NCBI GenBank assembly: GCA_018365455.1
Contig: JAGZJZ010000098.1
Coordinates: 1 to 14,636 of the forward strand
Source: Clostridiales bacterium
GTDB lineage: Bacteria > Bacillota > Clostridia > Lachnospirales > Lachnospiraceae
Direction of reading: 5' to 3'
Length of the DNA: 14,636 nt
Shown: in pieces, positions 1-7,089 of the stretch
Position numbering within the stretch: position 1 is the first letter of the stretch
How the letters are laid out: each line of letters opens with the position of its first letter
Program-made: the position numbers and the translations under genes
The notes under the pieces: model-generated
Seen by the model: the letters and a program-made list of their open reading frames with translations, nothing else
Told to the model about the DNA's origin: nothing
Database searches by the model: none

Positions 1-516
1 ACGCAGGCAACTGTGGATCAGGCATACAAGGCATTAAATACAGCCAGAAATGAACTGGTTAAAGTAAAACCGGTTCCGAAAAAAGGCAGCACTCACAAGG
101 TGGGAAGTGTAAAATATAAGGTAACTGCTTCCACATCCAAAACAAGGACTGTGACGGTATGGCGTCCTGCGAAAAAGAACAGTACGAGTATCAAGATTCC
201 ATCAACCGTCAAATTAAACGGCTATTCCTTCAAGGTTACGGAAATATCCGATAAGGCATTTAAGAACCAGAAAAAGCTGAAAAAAGTCACACTGGGAAGC
301 AATATCAAGAAAATCGGTAAAGAAAGTTTCCAGGGATGCAAGAAATTAAATCGTGTGACGATTTCTTCAAAGGTATTAAAATCCATTGGCAAAAATGCAT
401 TTAAAAACACCGATAAGGGGATAAAAGTTACGGTACCAAAGAAAAAATACAGCAGCTATAAAAGATTGCTGAAAAAAGCAAACATTTCTAAAAATGTCAG
501 ATATGTTAAAAAATAA
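1..516 (+). CDS. C-terminal part of a secreted FIVAR / leucine-rich-repeat (BspA-type) surface protein; 5' end outside window
   Basis: The reading frame is open from base 1, so the gene starts upstream and only its last 171 codons are present. The first ~20 residues (AYKALNTARNEL and flanks) look like the last helix of a FIVAR-type module. After a Lys/Pro-rich linker comes a short domain with the BspA/LRR_5 pattern: phrases such as ISDKAFKNQKKLKKVTL and IGKESFQGCKKLNRVTI repeat at about 23 residues. The tail is very rich in Lys and Ser and has no LPXTG sorting motif. Such modules are usual on extracellular Bacillota adhesins and carbohydrate-active enzymes, so the missing N-terminal part may be another glycosidase or binding protein. 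The next gene also carries FIVAR modules, which suggests a surface-protein cluster. Function of the whole protein cannot be given. Confidence 0.8.
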   Translation, partial: TQATVDQAYKALNTARNELVKVKPVPKKGSTHKVGSVKYKVTASTSKTRTVTVWRPAKKNSTSIKIPSTVKLNGYSFKVTEISDKAFKNQKKLKKVTLGSNIKKIGKESFQGCKKLNRVTISSKVLKSIGKNAFKNTDKGIKVTVPKKKYSSYKRLLKKANISKNVRYVKK

Positions 517-528
517 TCCATGAAAGGG

Positions 529-575
529 TCCGGGCGTGTTTGAAGGTGATTTTATACCTTCAGGCACGTTTCGGA
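529..575 (+). other. imperfect hairpin between the two surface-protein genes
   Basis: Three paired blocks, TCCG/CGGA, CGTG/CACG and TGAAGGT/ACCTTCA, are separated by small internal loops around an 8-nt loop (548-555). The stem lies 12 nt after the upstream stop codon. The sequence after it lacks a T run, so it is a poor intrinsic terminator. It may be a processing site, a weak terminator, or a leader structure of the next gene. No convincing promoter was seen between 517 and 632, so read-through from the upstream gene is possible. Confidence 0.4.
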
Positions 576-632
576 CAGGGTTATTTGATAAATCAGGCAG
601 ATGAATCGATAAAGCAGATTGGGGGATTAAGA

Positions 633-3600
633 ATGAAAAGATTGAGAAAAGCGCTTAGTTTTTTACTGATTATTGTAATGACCATGACATCGGTGCAGCT
701 AAGTGGGATTTCTGAAACGCTTCAGGTATCGGCTGCAGAAAACGCAGCATATGAAATATATCCCACGCCTCATGACGTGGAGTATCCGGATGGCAGTTTT
801 ACGCTGTCAGATGAAGTAAATGTTATATTTGGTGAGGGTATAGACCAGGCAACGAAAGATAAGGTGGACGATGTTCTGAAGACTGCAGGTGTAACACATG
901 TGGTTACGGATGCTACCGTTCAGGGAAAAACCAATTTACTGGTAGGGATTCACCGGTCAGAAGGAGCGAAAGATGCTGCGGATCAGTTTGCCGCAGAACA
1001 TACGGCAGTTTCGGATGATCATTTTAATCAGACAGATGCCTATGTGTTAACCGCGCAGGACAATACCATTGCAGCCGTTGGGAAAGATACCAATGCTGCT
1101 TTTTATGCGTTATCCACACTGAAAATGGTTTTGCGCCAGATCACCGGAAAACAGCTTCAGAATTTTACGGTTACAGACTTTTCTGACACCGGGCTGCGGG
1201 GATTTATTGAAGGGTACTATGGATTGCCCTGGTCCAATGAAGACCGCATGAATCTTATGAAATTTGGAGGGGAAATCAAATGCAACGCTTATGTATTTGC
1301 TCCAAAGGATGATCCCTACCACAATTCCAAATGGAGAGAAATGTATCCGGAAGAAAAACTGGCTGAAATCAGAGAGATGGCAGAGGTAGGCAGGAAATCC
1401 AAGTGTGAATTTGTCTGGACCATCCATCCTTTTATGAGTGACCGTATTACAGAAAGCAATTATGATGACAGTCTGGCAACTATTAAAAAGAAATTCCAGC
1501 AGCTCTATGATGCAGGGGTACGCCGTTTTGGTGTGCTGGCTGATGATGCAGGAGGAGTATCTGTAAATCTTATTGCCAATCTGCTTAATGATCTGACGGA
1601 CTGGTGCAAGAGTAAAAACGATGTAGGAGATATCCTCTACTGCCCACCGGAATACAACTGGGCTTTTGCAGGATACAGCTGGACCAATTTAAGAAATGCA
1701 AATCAACTGGTGAACGACGATGTAGACTTTTTCTGGACGGGGCAGAGTGTCTGCGGACATGTCACAAAAGAAACGGTGGATGGGTTTGTAAATGGCCTTA
1801 CATCCGATGCAAAGGCGGGAAGAAAACCGCTGTTCTGGCTGAACTGGCCGGTAAATGATATTAATAAAGTGCGCATGCTCATGGGAAAGGGCGAGATGCT
1901 CAACACAGATGTAACAAACCTGGCAGGGGTCATTACCAATCCCATGCAGCAGTCAGAGCCATCTAAGGTTGCGATATTTGCAGTTGCCGATTATGCCTGG
2001 AACATTCAGGGCTTCAATCGGGATAAGAGTTGGGCGGATTCCTTTAAATACGTGGAACCGGATGCTTCTCAGGCGTTACATACCATGGCGAAGCATTTAT
2101 CAGATCCGGCACCAAACGGGCATAGCTTGGTTCTGGGAGAATCGGAAGAACTGGCACCACTGCTGGAAGAATTTATGACCCTGTATCAATCAGGAGCAAC
2201 CATTCAGGAAAAGGGAAGCCGTCTGGTGGAAGAATTCCAGAAAATAGCCGATGCGGCAGATGCATTTGAACGGGATTCCCAAAATGAAAACCTTAAGGCG
2301 CAGCTTTCACCCTGGACAGATTCCCTGAGATATCTGGCGAAAGCAGCAATCAATTATATCAATACAGCAATCGCCTATGAAAATAATGACTATGAAAATG
2401 TATGGAGCTACTTCTCGGAAGCATCCAGTTACTACGGTTTGTCCAAACAATGCCCGGTGGTAAATATCGATTCTGTCCCAAATGTAGAAGCAGGGGCAAA
2501 ACGCCTGATTCCATTTGTGAAGAACATGTCTGATGTACTGGGTCCAAAAGTAAACAGTGTTGTAAATCCAAATGCGGATAAGACAAGACCGTTTGTGCCG
2601 CTGGATGCAGAACTGATGAAATCAGACGGGATTAACGGCACTTATAATGAATATACCGAAGGCAAGGCAACCGATAAGGATGATACTACCTTTGCCTGGT
2701 TCAAAACTACGCCAAATGATTCTTTTCCGGCAGGGGGGTGGCTGGGTCTTGACCTTGGAAGGGAAGTAACCCTTGGAACCATTAAATACCTCCAGGGTGG
2801 AACCACTACGGCGCAGTCAGATCTGATATCAAGTGCTGTACTGGAATATTCCCTGGATGGAGAAAATTATACGGAACTGGAGTCTTATAAAGATAAGAGG
2901 GATATTTATTTTAACGCGGAAGAGCTTGGGATTAAGGCGAGATATGTGCGGGTAAGAGCAAAGGCAGCCACAGGGAAATGGCTGGCGGTACGGGAATTTG
3001 CGGTAAGCGAAGGAGAAGTGCTGCCATCCACAGTAGCCTATACAAATGTGGCATCCTTAAGCCGAAGAAGTGTTACTACTACAGCCGATACAGCTGACTT
3101 ATCTGTAAATGACCGTGATCTTACGCTTGGGAAGAACCAGTATCTGGGTATTATGCTTCCCAGAATCCGAAATATAATGGAAATAAATGCAGCGTACACC
3201 CAACAGAATAAACTGACGATGGAAGCCTCTGTCAACGGAACCGAATGGCAGACAGTAGATCCCGGCAATCTGACCGGAGGACTGGATGCAAGGTATATCC
3301 GCCTCATCAATAGCAGCAAGGATCCCGTTACGTTCCAGCTGTCCCGGTTTACCATAAGATCAAAAGAAATTGCAGCACCTCAATTTAGGGAGTCCAATAT
3401 TGCAGCATCAGCTATTACCAATGGGGATCAGGCAGTAGACGGGGACCGCAGCACAAAGGCAAACTTCAGTGTATCACAGAAGGAGGGTCAGTATATTATC
3501 TATGACCTGGGCCAGACAATTCCTTTGAAAAAACTGAAAATGGTACAGCATGACAGTGAAGTGGATTTTATCCGCAATGGAAAGATATCCGTTTCGGCAG

Positions 3601-6600
3601 ATCTTGAAAACTGGACAGATATCCTGACAATCGGCAATCCGGATAAAGATCCGGGTCAGGTAACGATTGATGAATGTTTCCCGGATCACGAAATATCTTA
3701 TTACACGTTATCAACAGCAGAACCGGTAAATCAGGATACAAGATATATTAAGATATCGGTGACCAAAGATTATAATGCAAGATGGATTCGTTTTAATGAG
3801 CTGGAGATCAATGACAACGAGTATATACCCGTGGAAAACAACCCTTCATTTGTGACTACTGATGTGGAGGAAAAAGGACACCGCCCCTCTTATCTCACCG
3901 ATAATGACGTGTCCACAACCTATCGATCCTCTAAGAAAGAAGGAGAAGGAAGCCTTACTTACCGGGTGTCAGGTAATACCAATGTGACAGGCATTACCAT
4001 TTTGCAAAGCCCCAATACCATTTCGGATGCAGATGTTTCCGTACGTTACGGTAACGATGCATGGAAGAGCATTGGTACATTGGACAAGAGCCTGAATGTA
4101 TTCGAAGATTTGGGACAGGATGTCAGCAATGTATTTGAGATAAAGATATCCTGGAGCCAAACAGCACCGGAACTCCATGAGATGTATCTGGTAACGGCAG
4201 AGCCGGATCCTGTGATACCGGCAGACAAGTCTTCCTTAATTGAAAAATATACACAAGCTTTGGCGGTGGACGGAAAATACTACACCAAAGAAACCTATGC
4301 TGCATTGAAAAATGCCATTGATGACGCAGAAGGTGTAATCGGCTATGCAGAAGCTTCCCAGGAGGAGGTGGCAGCTGCCCTGGCTGCACTTACTGATGCG
4401 TTTGAAAAACTGGAAGACATACCGGCTGACCGGACAGAGCTTCAGGGAGCAGTAGACAAAGCAAAAGAACTGGATGCTAAGCTCTACACAGAAGAATCTT
4501 ACCAGGCTGTAACCCAGGCTGTCGCTGCGGCAGAAGAATCTCTGGGAAAAGAAGGAGTAAAACAGAAAGAGCTGGATGAAAAACTGGCGGCACTTGAGCA
4601 GGCAGTGAATAACCTTGTAATCAAGGGAACACTTACCAAGATTGAATCCGGCGAATTAAGCGCCACGGCAGGAAGCCAGGAAGGCAGCGGTAGCGACGGC
4701 AATGCAGACCAGGCAATAGACGGCAATGAAACTACCTATTGGCACAGCAACTGGTCGGGAAGTGCAGCAGTGAAACCGGATATTCCGGGAAATGTCCGCA
4801 ATGAATTTACTATTGATGTGGGTAAAAACCGCATTCTCCGCAAACTGGAATATGTACCGAGATCAAATAACATCAATGGAAGAATCCTGGGGTATAAGCT
4901 TTATTACAGCCCTACGGAAAACGGGGACGATTTCAGGGAAGTGCCGGGAGGAACCGGAACCTGGAGTGATAATGCCGATAAAAAAGAAGTGGTATTTAAT
5001 ACGGTAAATGCCAGAAGAATCCAGATCCGGGCAACGTCCACCAGAGGGGATTCCGGAAATGACAAATTTATCTCGGCTGCGGAATTCTATGTGTATGAGA
5101 TTATTCCGGATGAAGAAGAACAGATTTACCATGTAACTTTTGAAGGCGGCGAAGGAACAGTGGGAGAAGCACCGGAATCCATGACAGCTAAGGAAGGAGA
5201 GCAGATCACGCTTCCGGATAATACCTACACAAGAGAGGGCTTCACATTTACAGGATGGGCGGATGGTGATGAAATTTATCAACCGGGTGATTCTTATACG
5301 GTACCATCCTACGATGTTATATTTACAGCACAGTGGCAGGAAGTAATCCCGGAGATTTATACAATATCCTTTGAAGGCGGTGAAGGAGCACTCGGTGATG
5401 CACCAGTTTCTATTACCGGTGAGGAGGGGGCACCGATAACTTTACCCGACAATACCTTTGTAAAAGCAGGATTTGCATTTAACGGATGGAATGACGGAAA
5501 CGGAATCTATCAGCCTGGTGATACTTATCATATTCCGGGTATGGATACCGTATTTACGGCGGAATGGATCATTGATGTTCCGGAGACTGAAGTGACAGCA
5601 TATTTCGAAGGAGGAGACGGCGCTGCGGGTGAATCTCCGGAACCGGTAACCGTACTGGCGGGAAGTTCCTTTATCCTTCCGGAAAACAGTTATACAAGAG
5701 ATGGATTTGTGTTCCAGGGATGGAACGATGGTATGAACACCTATCAGCCTGGCAGCGAGTATAGATTGATCCAGGATATTACCTTTACTGCAGTCTGGGG
5801 CAAAAAGCCCATTCCCACATATGTGGTGAGCTTCCATGGAAATGGCGGCAACACCAGTACATCAGGCATAACTGTAAATGAGGGAAGCGTGATATCCGTT
5901 CTGCCAACTGCAGCCAGAAGCGGTTATCAGTTCCTGGGATGGTTTACGGCAGCGGACGGTGGTGCACAGTTTACATCATCCACCAGGGTTACTGCTAATA
6001 TAACGGTATATGCACATTGGAAACAGATTGTGGAGGTACCAGCCAAAGTAACAGGATTAAAGACGTCTTACAATAAAATCAAGAGTATTAAAATTACCTG
6101 GGAAAAGGCTGCAAAGGCCAAAGGATACCATGTATACCGTTACGACAGCCGCAGGAATGAATGGAAAAAGATTAAAACCACGACTTCTACCAGCTATAAA
6201 AATACGGGACTGAAAGAAGGAACAAATTATAGTTATAGAGTAAAGGCATACAATCAAATCGGTTCGGAAGTAAAAGAAGGCAGCTTTTCCGACACTTTGA
6301 AGACGGCAAGCGCACCTGCAAAGCCATCATTAAAAGTAAGCCAGACCGGCAGTAAAAAGGTGAAGATTACCTGGAAGAAAACATCAAGGTGCGATGGAGT
6401 AGAGATTTATATGAAGGCTGAAAATAAGAAAAAATATACCAAGATTGCTTCCAAATCCAAATCAGCTTCCAGCCTGAAAAAGTCCGGGCTCAAAAAAGGA
6501 ACGACTTACCGTTTCAAAATCAAAAGATACAAGAGAGCCGGCAGCAAAAAAATATACAGCAGCTATTCCAGTGTAAAAAAGATTAAAATTAATAATAAAT

Positions 6601-6602
6601 AA
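633..6602 (+). CDS. secreted multimodular GH84 beta-N-acetylglucosaminidase (NagJ/NagH, hyaluronidase-family)
   Basis: A 1989-aa exo-enzyme predicted to remove beta-linked GlcNAc from host glycans (mucin, glycoproteins) outside the cell. ATG 633 is chosen because GGGGGA precedes it and a signal peptide follows directly (MKRLRK, hydrophobic 8-22, cleavage near VSA-A, ~34); the in-frame TTG at 540 lacks both. Order: GH20b-like domain ~40-175; GH84 catalytic domain ~185-470 with GFIEGYYGLPW (190-200), catalytic Asp pair D304/D305, WLNWPVND (402-409) and NPMQ (436-439), matching substrate contacts in C. perfringens NagJ; helical region ~480-640; four beta-sandwich F5/8-like modules ~653-1192; two FIVAR modules ~1198-1332; a clearer F5/8 (CBM32-like) module ~1333-1490; four InlB B-repeats ~1499-1797 (FEGGEG...FxGWxDG...QPGD); two fibronectin III-like modules ~1803-1989. 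No LPXTG, SLH or dockerin was seen, so attachment is unclear; the Lys-rich end may bind the wall. The family call is firm, the natural substrate is not. Confidence 0.93.
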   Translation: MKRLRKALSFLLIIVMTMTSVQLSGISETLQVSAAENAAYEIYPTPHDVEYPDGSFTLSDEVNVIFGEGIDQATKDKVDDVLKTAGVTHVVTDATVQGKTNLLVGIHRSEGAKDAADQFAAEHTAVSDDHFNQTDAYVLTAQDNTIAAVGKDTNAAFYALSTLKMVLRQITGKQLQNFTVTDFSDTGLRGFIEGYYGLPWSNEDRMNLMKFGGEIKCNAYVFAPKDDPYHNSKWREMYPEEKLAEIREMAEVGRKSKCEFVWTIHPFMSDRITESNYDDSLATIKKKFQQLYDAGVRRFGVLADDAGGVSVNLIANLLNDLTDWCKSKNDVGDILYCPPEYNWAFAGYSWTNLRNANQLVNDDVDFFWTGQSVCGHVTKETVDGFVNGLTSDAKAGRKPLFWLNWPVNDINKVRMLMGKGEMLNTDVTNLAGVITNPMQQSEPSKVAIFAVADYAWNIQGFNRDKSWADSFKYVEPDASQALHTMAKHLSDPAPNGHSLVLGESEELAPLLEEFMTLYQSGATIQEKGSRLVEEFQKIADAADAFERDSQNENLKAQLSPWTDSLRYLAKAAINYINTAIAYENNDYENVWSYFSEASSYYGLSKQCPVVNIDSVPNVEAGAKRLIPFVKNMSDVLGPKVNSVVNPNADKTRPFVPLDAELMKSDGINGTYNEYTEGKATDKDDTTFAWFKTTPNDSFPAGGWLGLDLGREVTLGTIKYLQGGTTTAQSDLISSAVLEYSLDGENYTELESYKDKRDIYFNAEELGIKARYVRVRAKAATGKWLAVREFAVSEGEVLPSTVAYTNVASLSRRSVTTTADTADLSVNDRDLTLGKNQYLGIMLPRIRNIMEINAAYTQQNKLTMEASVNGTEWQTVDPGNLTGGLDARYIRLINSSKDPVTFQLSRFTIRSKEIAAPQFRESNIAASAITNGDQAVDGDRSTKANFSVSQKEGQYIIYDLGQTIPLKKLKMVQHDSEVDFIRNGKISVSADLENWTDILTIGNPDKDPGQVTIDECFPDHEISYYTLSTAEPVNQDTRYIKISVTKDYNARWIRFNELEINDNEYIPVENNPSFVTTDVEEKGHRPSYLTDNDVSTTYRSSKKEGEGSLTYRVSGNTNVTGITILQSPNTISDADVSVRYGNDAWKSIGTLDKSLNVFEDLGQDVSNVFEIKISWSQTAPELHEMYLVTAEPDPVIPADKSSLIEKYTQALAVDGKYYTKETYAALKNAIDDAEGVIGYAEASQEEVAAALAALTDAFEKLEDIPADRTELQGAVDKAKELDAKLYTEESYQAVTQAVAAAEESLGKEGVKQKELDEKLAALEQAVNNLVIKGTLTKIESGELSATAGSQEGSGSDGNADQAIDGNETTYWHSNWSGSAAVKPDIPGNVRNEFTIDVGKNRILRKLEYVPRSNNINGRILGYKLYYSPTENGDDFREVPGGTGTWSDNADKKEVVFNTVNARRIQIRATSTRGDSGNDKFISAAEFYVYEIIPDEEEQIYHVTFEGGEGTVGEAPESMTAKEGEQITLPDNTYTREGFTFTGWADGDEIYQPGDSYTVPSYDVIFTAQWQEVIPEIYTISFEGGEGALGDAPVSITGEEGAPITLPDNTFVKAGFAFNGWNDGNGIYQPGDTYHIPGMDTVFTAEWIIDVPETEVTAYFEGGDGAAGESPEPVTVLAGSSFILPENSYTRDGFVFQGWNDGMNTYQPGSEYRLIQDITFTAVWGKKPIPTYVVSFHGNGGNTSTSGITVNEGSVISVLPTAARSGYQFLGWFTAADGGAQFTSSTRVTANITVYAHWKQIVEVPAKVTGLKTSYNKIKSIKITWEKAAKAKGYHVYRYDSRRNEWKKIKTTTSTSYKNTGLKEGTNYSYRVKAYNQIGSEVKEGSFSDTLKTASAPAKPSLKVSQTGSKKVKITWKKTSRCDGVEIYMKAENKKKYTKIASKSKSASSLKKSGLKKGTTYRFKIKRYKRAGSKKIYSSYSSVKKIKINNK

Positions 6603-6611
6603 TCAAAGATG

Positions 6612-6650
6612 AGAAGGGGCTTCCTGCAGTGATTGCAGGGGCCTCTTTTC
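6612..6650 (+). terminator. intrinsic terminator of the GH84 gene
   Basis: A GC-rich hairpin starts 10 nt after the stop codon. The inner stem is CCTGCA/TGCAGG (6623-6628 with 6634-6639), and the outer stem is AAGGGGC with GCCTCTT (one G-T wobble). It is followed by TTTTCTGCGTT. Stem plus U-rich tail fit a rho-independent terminator. Confidence 0.85.
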
Positions 6651-6710
6651 TGCGTTAAAAAGAACAGAGAGAGGTTTGTTCGGTGAAGTGGAGAAAGTAA
6701 AAATATATGG

Positions 6711-6739
6711 TTGACAATTTTATTCTATCGTAGTAGAAT
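6711..6739 (+). promoter_or_regulatory. strong sigma-A-type promoter of the repeat locus
   Basis: A consensus -35 box TTGACA (6711-6716), a 17-nt spacer and TAGAAT (6734-6739) as -10 box predict a start near 6746. The -10 box is the right arm of an inverted repeat, so a repressor bound there would block RNA polymerase. Confidence 0.8.
6722..6739. promoter_or_regulatory. operator 1: inverted repeat overlapping the -10 box
   Basis: ATTCTA (6722-6727) and TAGAAT (6734-6739) form a dyad with a 6-nt centre inside the promoter spacer and -10 element. The half-site is shared with the perfect palindrome 29 bp downstream (centre to centre), which argues for a real dimeric-repressor site. The repressor is not in this window. 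A BlaI/MecI-type winged-helix repressor is one guess, TetR or GntR are others. Confidence 0.6.
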
Positions 6740-6749
6740 GAAAATATGA

Positions 6750-6769
6750 TATTCTATTGCAATAGAATA
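6750..6769. promoter_or_regulatory. operator 2: perfect 20-bp palindrome just after the predicted transcription start
   Basis: TATTCTATTGCAATAGAATA reads the same on both strands. It contains the ATTCTA/TAGAAT half-sites of operator 1 and lies a few bases after the predicted start point, the usual place for a second repressor site. It could also fold in RNA, but the shared half-sites favour a DNA operator. Confidence 0.65.
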
Positions 6770-6781
6770 ATATGAGAAATC

Positions 6782-7039
6782 ATGGAAATGAAAAGAAGAG
6801 ACAAAGTGGAAGAAATCAATGAAGTGGAAGAAACCAATGAAGTGGAAGAAACCAATGAAATGAAAGAAACCAACGAAGTGGAAGAAACCAATGAAGTGGA
6901 AGAAACCAATGAAGTGGAAGAAATCAATGAAATGAAAGAAACCAACGAAGTGGAAGAAACCAATGAAGTGGAAGAAACCAATGAAGTGGAAGAAAACAAA
7001 AATGAAAGAAATCAACGAAATAAAGAAAACAACGAATGA
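6782..7039 (+). CDS. 85-aa low-complexity EVEETN-repeat polypeptide (uncertain coding status)
   Basis: An open frame made almost wholly of the hexapeptide unit NEVEET or NEMKET, ten clear copies, with an Arg/Asn/Lys-rich end. It has no signal peptide or recognisable domain; the regular Glu/Lys pattern would favour a charged helix. Only a poor ribosome binding site (GAGA, 6774-6777) precedes ATG 6782, although a strong promoter lies just upstream. Its TGA stop overlaps the ATG at 7036 of the next frame (ATGA), so it could be a translated leader coupled to the next gene. Alternatively it is the frameshifted former N-terminus of that gene, since the 18-bp repeat runs through both. I do not recognise a family. 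It may not be a stand-alone gene. Confidence 0.4.
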   Translation: MEMKRRDKVEEINEVEETNEVEETNEMKETNEVEETNEVEETNEVEEINEMKETNEVEETNEVEETNEVEENKNERNQRNKENNE

Positions 7040-7089
7040 AGGAAACTAACAAAATGGAGGTAAACAACAAAATGAAGAAAATCAACGAA
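6806..7089 (+). repeat. 18-bp tandem repeat array (minisatellite), degenerate at its 3' end
   Basis: Ten consecutive 18-bp units run from 6806 to 6985 with consensus GTGGAAGAAACCAATGAA; units at 6860 and 6932 are the variant ATGAAAGAAACCAACGAA. The 54-bp block 6860-6913 recurs exactly at 6932-6985, a 72-bp higher-order period. After that, unit 11 (6986-7001) and unit 13 (7020-7035) are 16 bp, each 2 bp short, while units starting at 7002, 7036, 7054 and 7072 are again 18 bp but diverged. The top strand is strongly purine-rich. The array encodes the repeat polypeptide and the start region of the next protein. Confidence 0.9.

Noticed and set aside
540..632. In-frame TTG extension of the GH84 gene by 31 codons
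   Set aside because: No ribosome binding site before TTG 540. The extension lies in the intergenic hairpin and would place a typical signal peptide 31 residues inside the protein.
4863..5282. Minus-strand 139-aa ORF inside the GH84 gene, and similar antisense ORFs elsewhere in it
   Set aside because: The + frame encodes recognisable F5/8 and InlB modules; the antisense ORFs show no ribosome binding site or domain.
6806..6985. Tandem repeats as a CRISPR array
   Set aside because: Units are 18 bp, directly adjacent with no unique spacers, and keep a codon frame. No cas genes are present.
6725..7015. Minus-strand ORFs rich in Phe/Ile/Ser (GFFHFI repeats) across the array
   Set aside because: They are reverse readings of the 18-bp purine-rich repeat, with no ribosome binding site and no family resemblance.
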